From assembly GCF_037102585.1 (NCBI RefSeq), contig NW_027043830.1:1073005-1137004 (forward strand): a stretch of DNA of 64,000 nucleotides, given 5' to 3'. This stretch comes from Saccharomycopsis crataegensis. Its lineage: Eukaryota > Ascomycota > Saccharomycetes > Ascoideales > Saccharomycopsidaceae. The first letter of the stretch is position 1; each line of letters starts with the position of its first letter. A model generated the notes under the pieces. The model ran no database searches. It saw nothing but the letters and a program-made list of their open reading frames with translations, and was not told the origin of the DNA. Position numbers and translations under genes: made by a program. Of this stretch, positions 22,093-32,480 are shown one piece after another.

Positions 22093-23599
22093 CGATGCTG
22101 TGGCATTCTTGCTCGAAAATGAGGGCAAATACCAACCATTGACGGAGGCCGAAGAACGATGGGCCGTCAAGAAGACCGATTTCATCTTGCTTCCGTGTCT
22201 TTTCTGGACTGCGACCATGGGCGCGGTAAGTTCCGCTTTTCTGCTGATCTTTTTTTTCGGAAATTCTCAACTAACTAAATAATAGGTTGACAAAGTTTCC
22301 CTTGGTACCGCAGCAATCTTTGGGATTAAGCAGAGCAACCATCTCACTTCCCATCAGTATGCCTGGACCAGCTCGATTCTCTTCTTTGGCTCGTTGGTTG
22401 GCATGTGGCCAATGTCGTACTTGGTGCAAAAGTACCGGCCAGGAAGGGTGATTGCCTGTGCTTCCGCTTTATGGTCGTGCTTCACGTTGTTACAATGTGC
22501 CTGCCATAACTTTGCGGGTTTGGCAGCCTTGAGATTCCTTATGGGTTTTGTCGAGTGTCTGATTGTTCCTCTGTGTAGTTTAATCATCTCTGTTTTCTAT
22601 TTGAAGAAAGAATCTCCCCACAGAACCGCCTTGGTATTTGCATTCATGTCGTCGGTGATCAATGGTGGGTTGTCGTCTTTGGCATCAGTTTTCGGCAACG
22701 CAATTCCTACATGGAAGTACATTTATTTGCTAGTGGGTAGTATTTCGTTTGTGTGGTCTTGTGCTATGATTTTCTTCTTACCAGACTCGCCAATAAATGC
22801 CAAGTTTTTAACCACTAGAGAAAAAGTGTTTATGGTTAGAAGGGTGGCATCAAACTCCACCGGTGTTGCCAGCAACACTTGGAAATGGGACCAAGTTGCC
22901 GAAGCTTTTATGGATCCAAGAACATACATTGTTATGATGTTTAACTTAGGCATTAACTTGCCAAATGGGGCCCTTTCAACGTATTCTTCCATCATTATCA
23001 AAAACTTGGGCTTCTCCTCAGTGAAATCTTCACTAATGGGTATTCCCACCGGGGTCATTGCCACCATTGCCACGGTTTTCTTCACTTGGTTGGGGGCTCG
23101 GTGGACTAATCGTCGTTCGGCATCTGCAATGCTCTCTTTGATAGTTCCAATTATTGGTGGGATCGTTTGTTACTGCTCGCCTCACTCTAACACTGCTGCT
23201 CAGTTGGTTGGCTTATATTTTATGTACTTCTATTTTGCTTCATACGTCGTCATGACTTCACTTGTTCAAGCCAATACTGCTGGTAATACTAAGAAGGCTG
23301 TCACTTACGGGTTCAACTATTTAGGTTATGCTGCAGGCGCGATTACTGGTTCTCAAATTGACACCACCAGCTCGAAGAAAGTTTTCGCGGCCATGTTGTC
23401 AGGTTATTGTATTTGTATGTTTTTGGCTCTTGTATATTGGATTGTCACTGCTTGGATGAACAAGAAGAAGAAGGCTGTTTTGACAGCTGAAGCCGAAGAG
23501 ACAAATGAAAAAGAAATAGTTCATGTTGAAGGGCTTGAACAGGACCAAATCTTGGATATAACTGATTTCCAACAGAAGCATTTCTTTTATATCACTTAG
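21995..23599 (+). CDS. MFS permease of the anion:cation symporter (Dal5/allantoate) family, two exons
   Basis: Exons are 21995-22225 and 22286-23599, giving 514 residues. The protein has a hydrophilic N-terminus of about 60 residues (PLTEAEERWAVKKTDFILLP just before helix 1), then 12 predicted membrane segments. The MFS loop SYLVQKYRPGR lies after helix 2, and MGFVECLIVPLCSLIISVFY is the typical ACS helix-4 region. The C-terminus is charged (KKKKAVLTAEAEE). The family imports allantoate, ureidosuccinate, dipeptides, nicotinate, biotin-type vitamins and thiol amino acids; specificity cannot be read from the sequence. Splicing joins MGA to VDKVSLGTAA, the conserved 'MG-xDK-N/S' region. It lies 457 bp downstream of the fructosyl amino acid oxidase on the same strand, so import of its substrate is a reasonable guess. 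Confidence 0.9.
22226..22285 (+). other. Spliceosomal intron in the permease gene (60 nt)
   Basis: The donor is GCG|GTAAGT, the branch sequence CAACTAACT lies at about 22268-22276, and the acceptor is AATAATAG|GTT. It is phase 0 and restores the conserved reading frame across MGA-VDK. Confidence 0.92.
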
Positions 23600-24308
23600 A
23601 GAACATTGTTTATTTAGCCTTTCAGATTGTTTATGTTTTTTTGTTTTTTTTTTCGTATTTTTATTAATTTTCCTGATCGTTTGTTTTTCTTGTGTTAATT
23701 GTCTCTGAGGTCCAGTTTTCTATATTTTGCTTACTCATTTGGTGAGTTTTATCTATCTAATATTTCTATCTATATTTTTTTATCTTTATTTTCTCTTTTT
23801 TCTATTTTTCTCGGGTGCTTTTTTGTAATTATTATTTATGGCAGAAATTTCCTTATTTTTATTGTTCTTAGAAAGGTTTAGAATTATGAATACTTATCCT
23901 TCACATACGCACAAACAAAAGTAGTATCACTCATAGCTATTTGAAACCTTTGATTTAGCTCAATAGTTATCCTGTTCACTTTCATGGGGTTTCTACCTTA
24001 CATTACCCAAAGCCTCAAATAATACTAGTAGATATTTTTTTATTAATTTATAGATTAATTTTAAGTTATGGCTGATTATTTGTGACCATTTATTTGTGAC
24101 CTGAAAGAAAAAGTGTGGTCAGCAATGCATGTTCAAAAAAAAAGTGTTACTATCCCCAGCTATAATTTCTGTGTAGTCTCCATAATAATTTACAAAGGGT
24201 TCGATTTTTGAACTACCACATGACAAGAAAAAGGTCTAGTTTTAGGCAACATTTTTCAAATCAAAGTTGGGTACGGCATCATCGAATAATACATGGTACC
24301 TGATATTT
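23600..24308. other. Convergent intergenic region permease/APL1
   Basis: This is T-rich 3' sequence (23635-23870 is over half T) followed by AT-rich DNA. There is a near-repeat of TTATTTGTGACC (24075-24098, two adjacent copies). I see no gene. Confidence 0.45.
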
Positions 24309-26606
24309 CTAAGCGGTAAAATTACGATTTACAACTCTTGGTGATACCAAAATCGAGTTTCTAACCTTTTTCTTCAACATCTGTCCAAATTTATGGCTCA
24401 GCGATTGATTATCCCCTCCAGGCGGCATATTATTGGCATCATAATCAGGAAAACTTTCCCCAGTGGTGTTACCAGAGGCTGAACTGCCAAAAATCATTGA
24501 GCTTCTATTAGGACTCATAAGAACTGAATTTCTATTTGAGTTTTTCGGAGATTTAAGGAATGACTGCCTTTGGAAAACTGCAGTTTGGTTATAGTCAACT
24601 TCTGCTGATTCATTTTTGTCTCCCGAATACAATAGTTCGTTGATCCCAGTATTTACCGAGTCATCACAGTAATTGTTTGGCTTGGGTGATTTGATGATCC
24701 CAACATTCGACTTAATGTTGATTCTAAGAATCTTAGGAGAGCTTGAATCGGTGCTCGCCTTCGAATCCGAATTCAAGTTATTGTATTCACGTTGCAACGC
24801 CGGCGATTGAGGGAGCTTTCTAGGGTTCGCAAGACGAAATACCAGTTTAATAGGTTTCAAATAAACCGAAGCCAATGAGCCAATTGCTAATTCTAATTCT
24901 TCAAGCAATTCAGGGTCAAGCTTATCATGATCAGCATCAATCGGCGGTGATTCTGCTAAAATGATTTCGTCGGCTGCTTGAGAAAAAGTAGATTTTGACG
25001 ATAATAATTTCCAATAAAAGTAAGCTCTTTCTCGCAAATCAGGATCGGGTATTTTTTCAGTTATGAGATTTAATAGTTTTAATAATATTTCTTCTCCACT
25101 ACTTGGATGTTTAAGATAATATTTCACCACCGAGGTTAACAAGGTAAGTTGTACCTCTAATGGCTCATCTTGGAATTTAAAAGTGAAGTCCTTGAGAATA
25201 TCTAATGGGTCAGCAAATAGCGAGGAATAATTTCCCACTAGCCAAAGAAACGAAGATTTTGAGTCCAATTCCTCGATAGCATCCATATTGTCGACAAAGA
25301 CTTGCATATGTTCCGCGGTAGCCATGGCAGAATACTTTCTGTAGATATTTTTCATCACTCCCACGATTTCTTGAACGATTGCTGGGATTCCGCCTTTACA
25401 TAAACCCATCAATATCTCAGTTGCAGGTTCTACCGCAGATTCCAATTTGACAGATAAATTCCCAATGGCTCTGATAGATTTCTTGGCCATCAACGAGTCT
25501 GAATCCTGAGCACACCGTTTCAACTCTTGAAGGACTATTGAAAAGTTACTTTGGTTGGCGAGTAAGTAAATGATCTCCAATTTTGTATCATTTATATACG
25601 GCGGATCATTATATTGACAGAAAAACATGGTGACATCAAGCTTCAACAAGTGAGGGGTGGCAAGCAATAGTAAAATAACATTTCGTAGTACTAGGAACCG
25701 GATTTCGTCAGATTTGGAGAGTAACGAGGTCAAAGAATTTCCAATACGCTTGGATAATGAGGGAAGTAAATCTTGTGGGCCTTTAACGTAATTGGCCAAG
25801 TAGATAATCAACTTTAGAGTGTTCATGACCACCGAGGTATTACCGTGCTGTAGGTAAGGGAGAACTTTCTGAATCAAATCAAGAGATTCCTGGCTTGTCT
25901 TTGGAATATAGGAAGTCAACGAGTTCAAGATATAAGCTTGATAAAATTCGTTCGAATGGGGGAGAATTCTCAACAAATTCGTGACATTGGATTCATCAAT
26001 AAGTAGCTTCATCGCCGCGGTGGTATCTACTATATAATCGAGCATAGCTAGGGTTGATGAGATCACCGCAGCGCTGGGGTCTGATAATAAGTTGTTCAAT
26101 TTTTCAATCAACCCACTTGATTCCACAAGTGATGGGTTAAGCTCATATGCTTTCCCTATGGCCAAGCAAGTTGCCCTCCGCACGTAGCTATCGGGATCTC
26201 TAAGAAGTCGTTTAAGGAAAGGGATAGTCACTTCTTCTTGGAACTTCTGGAAAGGTATGTATGCTATTGTCTTGATCATCAACGCCCTGACCACCGAGGA
26301 ATTATGCCGGAGGTCTGTTTGGAAAATCAGTTTGGATTCGTAATATTTTTCTGGACAATAGTAATAATAGGAGGAAATGAAATGGCAACACATTTTCTTA
26401 ATTTCTATATCATCCAGAGACATTAAATTGATAACGTATGGTTGCAAGATCATCATTTCGTTGTTGCCCATAGTGATGTTGGCGATGATAAGCTTCATAC
26501 ATTCTTTCTGGACCTTAAGCGATTTTTTGGAGTTGTCCTGATGGATTGTGAGCTCTTTTTTTATAATATTTGCCTTGCATTTTGAGAAATACCGAGCATC
26601 GCTCAT
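24309..26606 (-). CDS. APL1: AP-2 adaptor complex beta subunit
   Basis: This is the large beta chain of the AP-2 clathrin adaptor at the plasma membrane, which binds cargo and clathrin during endocytosis. The 765-residue protein starts MSDARYFSKCKANIIKKEL, the Apl1-type N-terminus rather than that of Apl2 or Apl6. The adaptin HEAT solenoid spans about residues 1-580, with LVLRNVILLLLATPHLLKLD, FCQYNDPPYINDTKLEIIYLLAN and MAKKSIRAIGNLSVKLES. LDPELLEELELAIGSLASVYLKPI marks the end of the trunk, as in S. cerevisiae Apl1. The last about 170 residues are Ser/Asn-rich and disordered, with basic patches at the end. The ear domain of animal beta-2 is lacking, as is usual in yeast. It is convergent with the permease. 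Confidence 0.9.
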   Translation of the reverse strand: MSDARYFSKCKANIIKKELTIHQDNSKKSLKVQKECMKLIIANITMGNNEMMILQPYVINLMSLDDIEIKKMCCHFISSYYYYCPEKYYESKLIFQTDLRHNSSVVRALMIKTIAYIPFQKFQEEVTIPFLKRLLRDPDSYVRRATCLAIGKAYELNPSLVESSGLIEKLNNLLSDPSAAVISSTLAMLDYIVDTTAAMKLLIDESNVTNLLRILPHSNEFYQAYILNSLTSYIPKTSQESLDLIQKVLPYLQHGNTSVVMNTLKLIIYLANYVKGPQDLLPSLSKRIGNSLTSLLSKSDEIRFLVLRNVILLLLATPHLLKLDVTMFFCQYNDPPYINDTKLEIIYLLANQSNFSIVLQELKRCAQDSDSLMAKKSIRAIGNLSVKLESAVEPATEILMGLCKGGIPAIVQEIVGVMKNIYRKYSAMATAEHMQVFVDNMDAIEELDSKSSFLWLVGNYSSLFADPLDILKDFTFKFQDEPLEVQLTLLTSVVKYYLKHPSSGEEILLKLLNLITEKIPDPDLRERAYFYWKLLSSKSTFSQAADEIILAESPPIDADHDKLDPELLEELELAIGSLASVYLKPIKLVFRLANPRKLPQSPALQREYNNLNSDSKASTDSSSPKILRINIKSNVGIIKSPKPNNYCDDSVNTGINELLYSGDKNESAEVDYNQTAVFQRQSFLKSPKNSNRNSVLMSPNRSSMIFGSSASGNTTGESFPDYDANNMPPGGDNQSLSHKFGQMLKKKVRNSILVSPRVVNRNFTA

Positions 26607-27260
26607 TATATCTTCAGATAATTTATTTTGCTATTAATTTTTGATTTATCCCAATATAAATTAAGGGTCTCTGAGAATCCGGATTCCTTTTTTTTTTTTT
26701 TTTTTTTTTGATATTGCATCGGTGTCCAAAATGGTTTTTTTTTTTTTTTAGTGCGAGCCCAATATTGCAAGGGTAAGAAATGAGGTAAGATAAGGATATA
26801 TGGTTCTGTATTTATTGGATTATGTGGATTTATGATCTTACAGTCCATGTATGGAGATTCATTGTATAATTATTGAAATACCTGCAATTAGTTATTCTGC
26901 GATAAATGACAGGGTTGAAACAAAAACAAAATATGAATTATCATATCCTATTGTGCAAGTGGAATATTTACGAATAAAGAGAAAAAAATATACATAACCC
27001 ACAAAATGCACCCAAATAAGTAAAACCCAAAAGCAGTCCAGACTAAGAATCAAGAAGTAAACACCAACCAACTACAACAAGTTATAATTGGTATAGAGGA
27101 CCATAATAAAATGTACAGATTGAAAGTTAAAGGCACATATTAAGTACATGAAGTCAAAGTATTATTAGAAAAACGAAATTAAGATAAGAAGAAGATGAAA
27201 AAAAAAAAAAAAATTGGAATGCAGATTATTTTGCAAGAGTTATAGCGGACCAAAATGGGT
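26607..27260. other. Intergenic region APL1 promoter/FCY2 3' end
   Basis: The APL1 side has two long T runs (about 26689-26709 and 26735-26749) that could be nucleosome-depleting promoter tracts. The FCY2 side (26880-27240) is A-rich 3' sequence with an A15 run at 27199-27213. I see no ORF of coding quality. Confidence 0.45.
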
Positions 27261-28793
27261 TTACCATTTCTTTTCAATATACTTCAATTCCAAAGGTCTC
27301 AAAGCAGCATAAACAATGAAAGTAGAAGCGATACAAAGTTCCCAACCAATATCACCGGAACCACCTTTAATGTGTCTAGCAGCTAACCCAGAAAACCAGG
27401 TTTGATCCATACCAACGACGGCAAAGAACCAACCGATCAACATAGTGATAAAACCAGCATAACCAATAGGAATGTCAACGAAGTTGTGTTTCACTTCATC
27501 AAAGGTCAAGTCGTAGTTGGAAAATTTATTCTTTCTAACAAGTAAATGCTCACAAAGTGAAATACCCAAGTAAATGGACACATTGTACCCAATAATCGAT
27601 AAAAAGTTTGATAAAGCTTCACCAAAATCGTAATAAGCTGGGATGGAAATAGCTAATGACACGAGATTACCGACAACACACCAAACAATTCTAGGAACCC
27701 TGGCAAATTGTGACCAAATGGCTTGCATAGATAAAGACAAAGAGTAAGAACCTGGCAAGTTGTTGGCAATAGTTGAAAGACCGAGGATAACACAACAGAA
27801 ATCCCCGAATCTTCCAAGAGAGTTGGTGACCAAGATTCCGTTAGTCAAACCACCGATACCATTGTCTGTGTATGCTGAAGCCAACAGAGGGTTGGTGAAA
27901 CATGTAGCCCCCATGGCAGCTCCTAAAATCAAAGTGAAAAGGGATGGCAAAGTAAGGCCGGCAACCATAGACCAGAAAACTCTTGCAGGGGAGGAGTTTG
28001 CAGGGGCGTACACGGTATAGTCGGCAGCACTAGGAGTCCATCCGGCCACAAAACCAAAGACTATAGAGATGAAAGTAAAAATATTACCAGCTTTATTGGT
28101 TTCCCATGACATCTTACCTGGAGTGAAGTCGCCTTCAATCTTCAAACGAGCAATGATGATGAAACAGATAATGACGTTTGGGATAGAAGAGTAACGTTCA
28201 TAAATATGAATGATCTTGTAACCAAAGAACGCCATGACCAAAGTACAAATAATAATAATCACACAACCAACAGCTGGAGGTAAAGGACCAACAGAAACAA
28301 ACATTTCGACAGCGGCAATTGTGTTGATGGCATTCCAACCGATACAACTAATGACATTGAGCAAAGCAAAAATTCTTGCAGCATAGTTACCAACTAAGAA
28401 ACGAGACAAGATTTGTTGTCTGATCCCAAATCTAGTGCCAAACACAGCATATAAACCGACTGGCAAAGCACCAATAATAGAAAAGACAACGATACAAATC
28501 AAACAAGTCCAGAAATCGAGACCCAAACCTGCGGTTCCCAAAGCACCGGTAGAAATTGCGGCGATCGACATATTTGGGGCAAAGAAAATGGTGAAAGGCG
28601 ATAACCAACTAGTATCAGTTCTTTCATCTTCTGGGACTCTTTCTATACCTCTGGTTTCGACGTGAGAGAGATACTTCATATATTTGGAGTACCAACCAGC
28701 ATTTTCGTTAGATGCAATATTGTCCTTGGCTTGGTAGGTGTCAATGTCGACAATTTGAGATTCAATATCTCCGGATTTCTTTTCTGTTGCCAT
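27261..28793 (-). CDS. FCY2: Purine-cytosine permease (NCS1 family)
   Basis: This is a plasma-membrane proton symporter for adenine, guanine, hypoxanthine and cytosine; in fungi it also admits 5-fluorocytosine. The 510-residue protein has a cytosolic N-terminus ending ETRGIERVPEDERTDTSWL, then 12 membrane helices. NCS1/Fcy2 hallmarks are WLSPFTIFFAPNMSIAAISTGALG in helix 1, RFGIRQQILSRFLVGNY after helix 2, IGWNAINTIAAVEMF in helix 3 and GWTPSAADYTVYAP in helix 6. The C-terminus is short (RPLELKYIEKKW). Yeasts often carry several paralogues (Fcy2, Fcy21, Fcy22), so the exact orthologue is not proven. A rare CTG codon lies in a loop after TNP (27885-27887). Confidence 0.9.
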   Translation of the reverse strand: MATEKKSGDIESQIVDIDTYQAKDNIASNENAGWYSKYMKYLSHVETRGIERVPEDERTDTSWLSPFTIFFAPNMSIAAISTGALGTAGLGLDFWTCLICIVVFSIIGALPVGLYAVFGTRFGIRQQILSRFLVGNYAARIFALLNVISCIGWNAINTIAAVEMFVSVGPLPPAVGCVIIIICTLVMAFFGYKIIHIYERYSSIPNVIICFIIIARLKIEGDFTPGKMSWETNKAGNIFTFISIVFGFVAGWTPSAADYTVYAPANSSPARVFWSMVAGLTLPSLFTLILGAAMGATCFTNPLLASAYTDNGIGGLTNGILVTNSLGRFGDFCCVILGLSTIANNLPGSYSLSLSMQAIWSQFARVPRIVWCVVGNLVSLAISIPAYYDFGEALSNFLSIIGYNVSIYLGISLCEHLLVRKNKFSNYDLTFDEVKHNFVDIPIGYAGFITMLIGWFFAVVGMDQTWFSGLAARHIKGGSGDIGWELCIASTFIVYAALRPLELKYIEKKW

Positions 28794-30548
28794 GGTTGGT
28801 GGGCTTCAAATTCCAAAAGTTTTTGAAGACAGAAAAAAAAAGAATGAAGAAAATAAAAAAAGACCACTTATGGATTTTTCATTGTATTAATACAATAAAT
28901 TTCTTGTTTCCCTAAGCACATCTTATCAACCACTGCAAAGTTTTTTTTTTTTTTTTTTTTTAGCCGTGCAGCAAGTCGCTAATTAGAGTTTTTGTTTCCG
29001 ATGGAAAACTGAAAAAAAGAAAACTCTTTTTTTTGTATTTTGGAAGTGACCGTGGATTATACTTTGGGAATATACTGAAGGAAGAGGAAAAAAAACATGC
29101 TATTAGTTGTGGTAAATGGAGATATGTATATGAATGAGGTCAGTTATACTCTAGATGCTACTGTTTTGCCGATGGCATGGCTGTCCTTAGCTCTGGCGAT
29201 CAAGGGTTGATATGATATGTTGTTTATTGTAGTAAAGATTGACCAGTTGTTCTATTTATACCAACCGCGCACAACTGAATCCTTGAATGGTGTTCACAGC
29301 AACTGGAAGATCTGTGTGGGTATTGAAATACAGGATATTTGTGCCATCTCTGATGAAATGTAGTCCAAGGTTCACCCCTTATCCATTATAAAATATCACT
29401 TATCAGTGATGTGTATAACCATCCATTTATGATGTGCACTAAAGACCGACTGAAGGATTTTTATCAAAATACAAAAAGAAAAGTGTGAAAGATAAGTACA
29501 AGTCCGCTAAATGATATGCTTGATTAATTGTTTTGTCTAGGAAGCACATCATTCAATTTTTTTCCCCGGCAATTTTTGATATGCTAGGTTATATAGACTT
29601 GTATATTTAAAAAAGCCAAACTCCTTATTTACAGTAGCTAAGCCTGGTATTGGGAAGTGCTTACTGAATTTTTTTTTCAACAATCTTTGAAGGTCTTTTC
29701 ATGTTCAACAGGGTCTCTTATCTATAAGTTATAATTGTTTGCATGTACTATGCACCCTAAAGGCCACTAAAAGCCTGTGGGGGACATGTTAGCTGCTGGC
29801 CGACGGAGATCCTGTTTCATCGAAATGAGTGATCTGAGGGGGGGGTCCTCTAATATCGTTTTCTACGGGATGCTTTGCTTTATTTCTTTTTCCTTCTCTT
29901 ACCACCCCTCTGGTGATTCAAAGACGTGCCTCTTCATGCATATGTTATGATGCCTCATAAAAGAATAGTAAACAACAATAGACAGGCAGACATGTTAACA
30001 TGTTAAAAAAAAAAAAAAAAAAAAAAGTGACGTTGGGTGCAAAGCTTTCTTTTGCACTTTCCCAAAGTAGAAGTCCGATGGGTGCCGCGTCGAAAAAAAA
30101 AAAAAAAAAAAAGAAAAGGAAAAAAGCAACAGCCCTCGCTAATCAAACTGTTATCTATTTGTCTCACTATTGGTAAGCCTACAAAACTGTGTTGCATCCC
30201 GAGTGTTGCCAACCGTCATCATAACTCCTGTCCTTCACATCCCCCGGTCCAAGTGGTTGGAGGATGACGGCGGTGAAAGACTGTCACCCTGCCCATCACT
30301 ACTCATAACCTTTGTCACGTGTGGTACCGGGGACTCCTAGAAGGCACAGTCACGCCTCCGCAGCCCTCGGCCGGATGTTTTTTTTTTTTTTCTTCTTCTT
30401 CTCAATAAAGGGGTGGAGGGCCTGTATCAATATACTCACATCATCGGTCAAACAACCTTAAAAATACCAAGAATCCAAGCAAAAGTTGCCCTTTTTTTTT
30501 TATCTTGGTTAAAGAAGGGGGGAAGAACAATAAATATTCACACAATCT
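28794..30548. promoter_or_regulatory. Long divergent intergenic region FCY2/velvet gene
   Basis: This 1.75-kb gene-free region separates two divergent genes. It contains homopolymer runs T21 (28941-28961), A22 (30005-30026) and A20 (30093-30112). A perfect 14-bp palindrome, ACATGTTAACATGT (29990-30003), directly precedes the A22 run. An E-box GTCACGTG has CACGTG at 30316-30321. 30230-30380 is GC-rich. Its length and density of words suggest complex control of the velvet gene, but no site is proven. Confidence 0.4.
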
Positions 30549-32480
30549 ATGGTCAACAACAAATACTCCCCATTCAACGGTAATGTCTTTCTGCACAGGG
30601 TAGATTACAATTTACAAATAGTTACCCAACCTTGCTTGGTACGAACTTCTGGTAAAGAAAAAAGACCTGTTATTCCGTCCCCTGTGCTTCAGCTACAGGT
30701 AATTGACTTAGTATCACATACAGACATCACAGTACACTCGTTGGCCAACTTCTTTTTGAAAGCAGAACTTCTTGATGTCAAAGGATCACCTGTCAAAGAC
30801 CCTGGTCTTCTAGTTGGCACTACCAACGTTTCCGGGGATTTCGTCAAATTCAACAACCAAAAGTACTTGTTGTTCAATTTCAGCAACCTAAGCATCATGG
30901 TAAAAGGTGATTACAGGTTAAGGTTCTCCTTATATGAATTCAATGGGTTTGTTCCTCCTCAGAAACTATTGTACGTCAAACCAATCACCCATTTGATCTC
31001 TGATGTTTTTACATGCTATAGCTCCAGGGTGTTTTATTCAAAGGAAATTGTGGCTAAAAGGGAAGCAGTTGTGTCAAACATTCTTGAAATCAATAATAAT
31101 CAACTCAGTAAATCCAATAATTTGCTTACCGACTTGCCAAGCAACATTTCGGTAAGAAGATCACGAAATAACTCAAACGTCAGTGTTAATTCCCGATCGC
31201 CGTCTCCAGTCCCCTCGTCGGGGGTCGAGCTAAAACATCATGAAAGGCCTCTAGACGATCGCTCTAGAAAAAGAGTGTCGATCTCTCTAAATGATGATGA
31301 TAGAGATCTACTAAATTATGATAAGTTACAACAAGCCTATTTATCAGACAGCAACTATCCGGCATCACCAAAACGACAACGCTCCCCTTCTATTTCTTCC
31401 TATCATGGAGAGGAAGATGACGTTCCCGAGAATGTGAAATTGAAAGATCAATCCTTCAATGGGTTTTTAGAAGAATTAAATGATTTTACCAATCCTTTCT
31501 TCGACCAAAACGTTGATGCTAAAGTTGTGCAACCAATGACTGATTATGCGATGAACCCCAGCTTCTCTTTATCCGGTCAAAATTTGAATATCGCTGCCAA
31601 TAACCCATCGTTGCCCAATATAGTGGTTGGTCCTCCTAATCAAGGACAATGGCTAGGAATCGATGATCACGATTTAATGGATAACCGGGCAATTTTGGAA
31701 GAAGTGAACAAGTCTTTAAGTAGGCCTCAATCTGCTTCACATTCCGTCGAAGACTTGGCTAGCCCCTCTGCCGAAGATAATGATTTCCATCAAAATCTCA
31801 TTCCAAATTTGCGTATCAATTCTAGAGAAGATGATCTTGTCCAGCTATTAAACGACCCAACTACAATGGATGATGCAAACTTAGAGCGTGTACTCTCGAA
31901 TCTTTCCAACCCAAATAACGACTATGGACTGGTTTATGATCGTCATGATCATGGTTTGGGCCTAACAAAGGTTCTCAGTAACAATAGTATTAGCAATCAA
32001 GACCTACTATCTGCCGCCCCAGCAATGGACTTTGCCATAGATCCTTTGAACCCAGGTTACAATGAATTGGTTTCAGATAACGATGTCAATGACTTGTACA
32101 ATGAATTATCAAGAATCACCAGCTCAAAGAGTTATGAAGGCGATAATTACGATGGAAAGCCCCAACCCTTCCAATTCATGCTCAGTTCAGATGAGCCTGA
32201 AAATTATTTTACACAAACCATTAATAACTTTGATCAAAATCTCAATACAGAAAAGCCAGTTACCCCAACAATACTGGGATCTCGGCCTTCTGCGGGAGCC
32301 AACCTTGAAATACAGCATGTACTTCAAGAGAATGTTGAGCTGACTAACAAAATTGGTGGTTTCACTTTGGGCCAAAATGATGACTTGCTAAACCCTTGTG
32401 GGAACCCCCGATTGGGAGTAGGAGCACAAAATGAAAACTGGTGGCTGGATAATAGTTTCCGAAAAAGTGGCAATGATTAG
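30549..32480 (+). CDS. Velvet-domain protein (putative developmental/metabolic regulator)
   Basis: The 643-residue protein has an N-terminal segment (about residues 18-165) that follows the velvet domain. It has YNLQIVTQPCLVRTSGKEKR (20-39), then a Pro-rich turn and PVLQLQVID, and NVSGDFVKFNNQKYLLFNF. It continues with the very typical NLSIMVKGDYRLRFSLYEF strand pair and closes with LISDVFTCYSSRVF, corresponding to the 'SDPFTVYSAKKF' end of velvet proteins. Velvet domains are NF-kB-like DNA-binding folds that link development to secondary metabolism in moulds. The remaining about 480 residues are acidic and Asn/Ser/Asp-rich, with a basic RSRKRVSI patch near 235, and look like a disordered activation region. 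No second known domain is visible. The match is by motif reading only. Confidence 0.72.
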   Translation: MVNNKYSPFNGNVFLHRVDYNLQIVTQPCLVRTSGKEKRPVIPSPVLQLQVIDLVSHTDITVHSLANFFLKAELLDVKGSPVKDPGLLVGTTNVSGDFVKFNNQKYLLFNFSNLSIMVKGDYRLRFSLYEFNGFVPPQKLLYVKPITHLISDVFTCYSSRVFYSKEIVAKREAVVSNILEINNNQLSKSNNLLTDLPSNISVRRSRNNSNVSVNSRSPSPVPSSGVELKHHERPLDDRSRKRVSISLNDDDRDLLNYDKLQQAYLSDSNYPASPKRQRSPSISSYHGEEDDVPENVKLKDQSFNGFLEELNDFTNPFFDQNVDAKVVQPMTDYAMNPSFSLSGQNLNIAANNPSLPNIVVGPPNQGQWLGIDDHDLMDNRAILEEVNKSLSRPQSASHSVEDLASPSAEDNDFHQNLIPNLRINSREDDLVQLLNDPTTMDDANLERVLSNLSNPNNDYGLVYDRHDHGLGLTKVLSNNSISNQDLLSAAPAMDFAIDPLNPGYNELVSDNDVNDLYNELSRITSSKSYEGDNYDGKPQPFQFMLSSDEPENYFTQTINNFDQNLNTEKPVTPTILGSRPSAGANLEIQHVLQENVELTNKIGGFTLGQNDDLLNPCGNPRLGVGAQNENWWLDNSFRKSGND

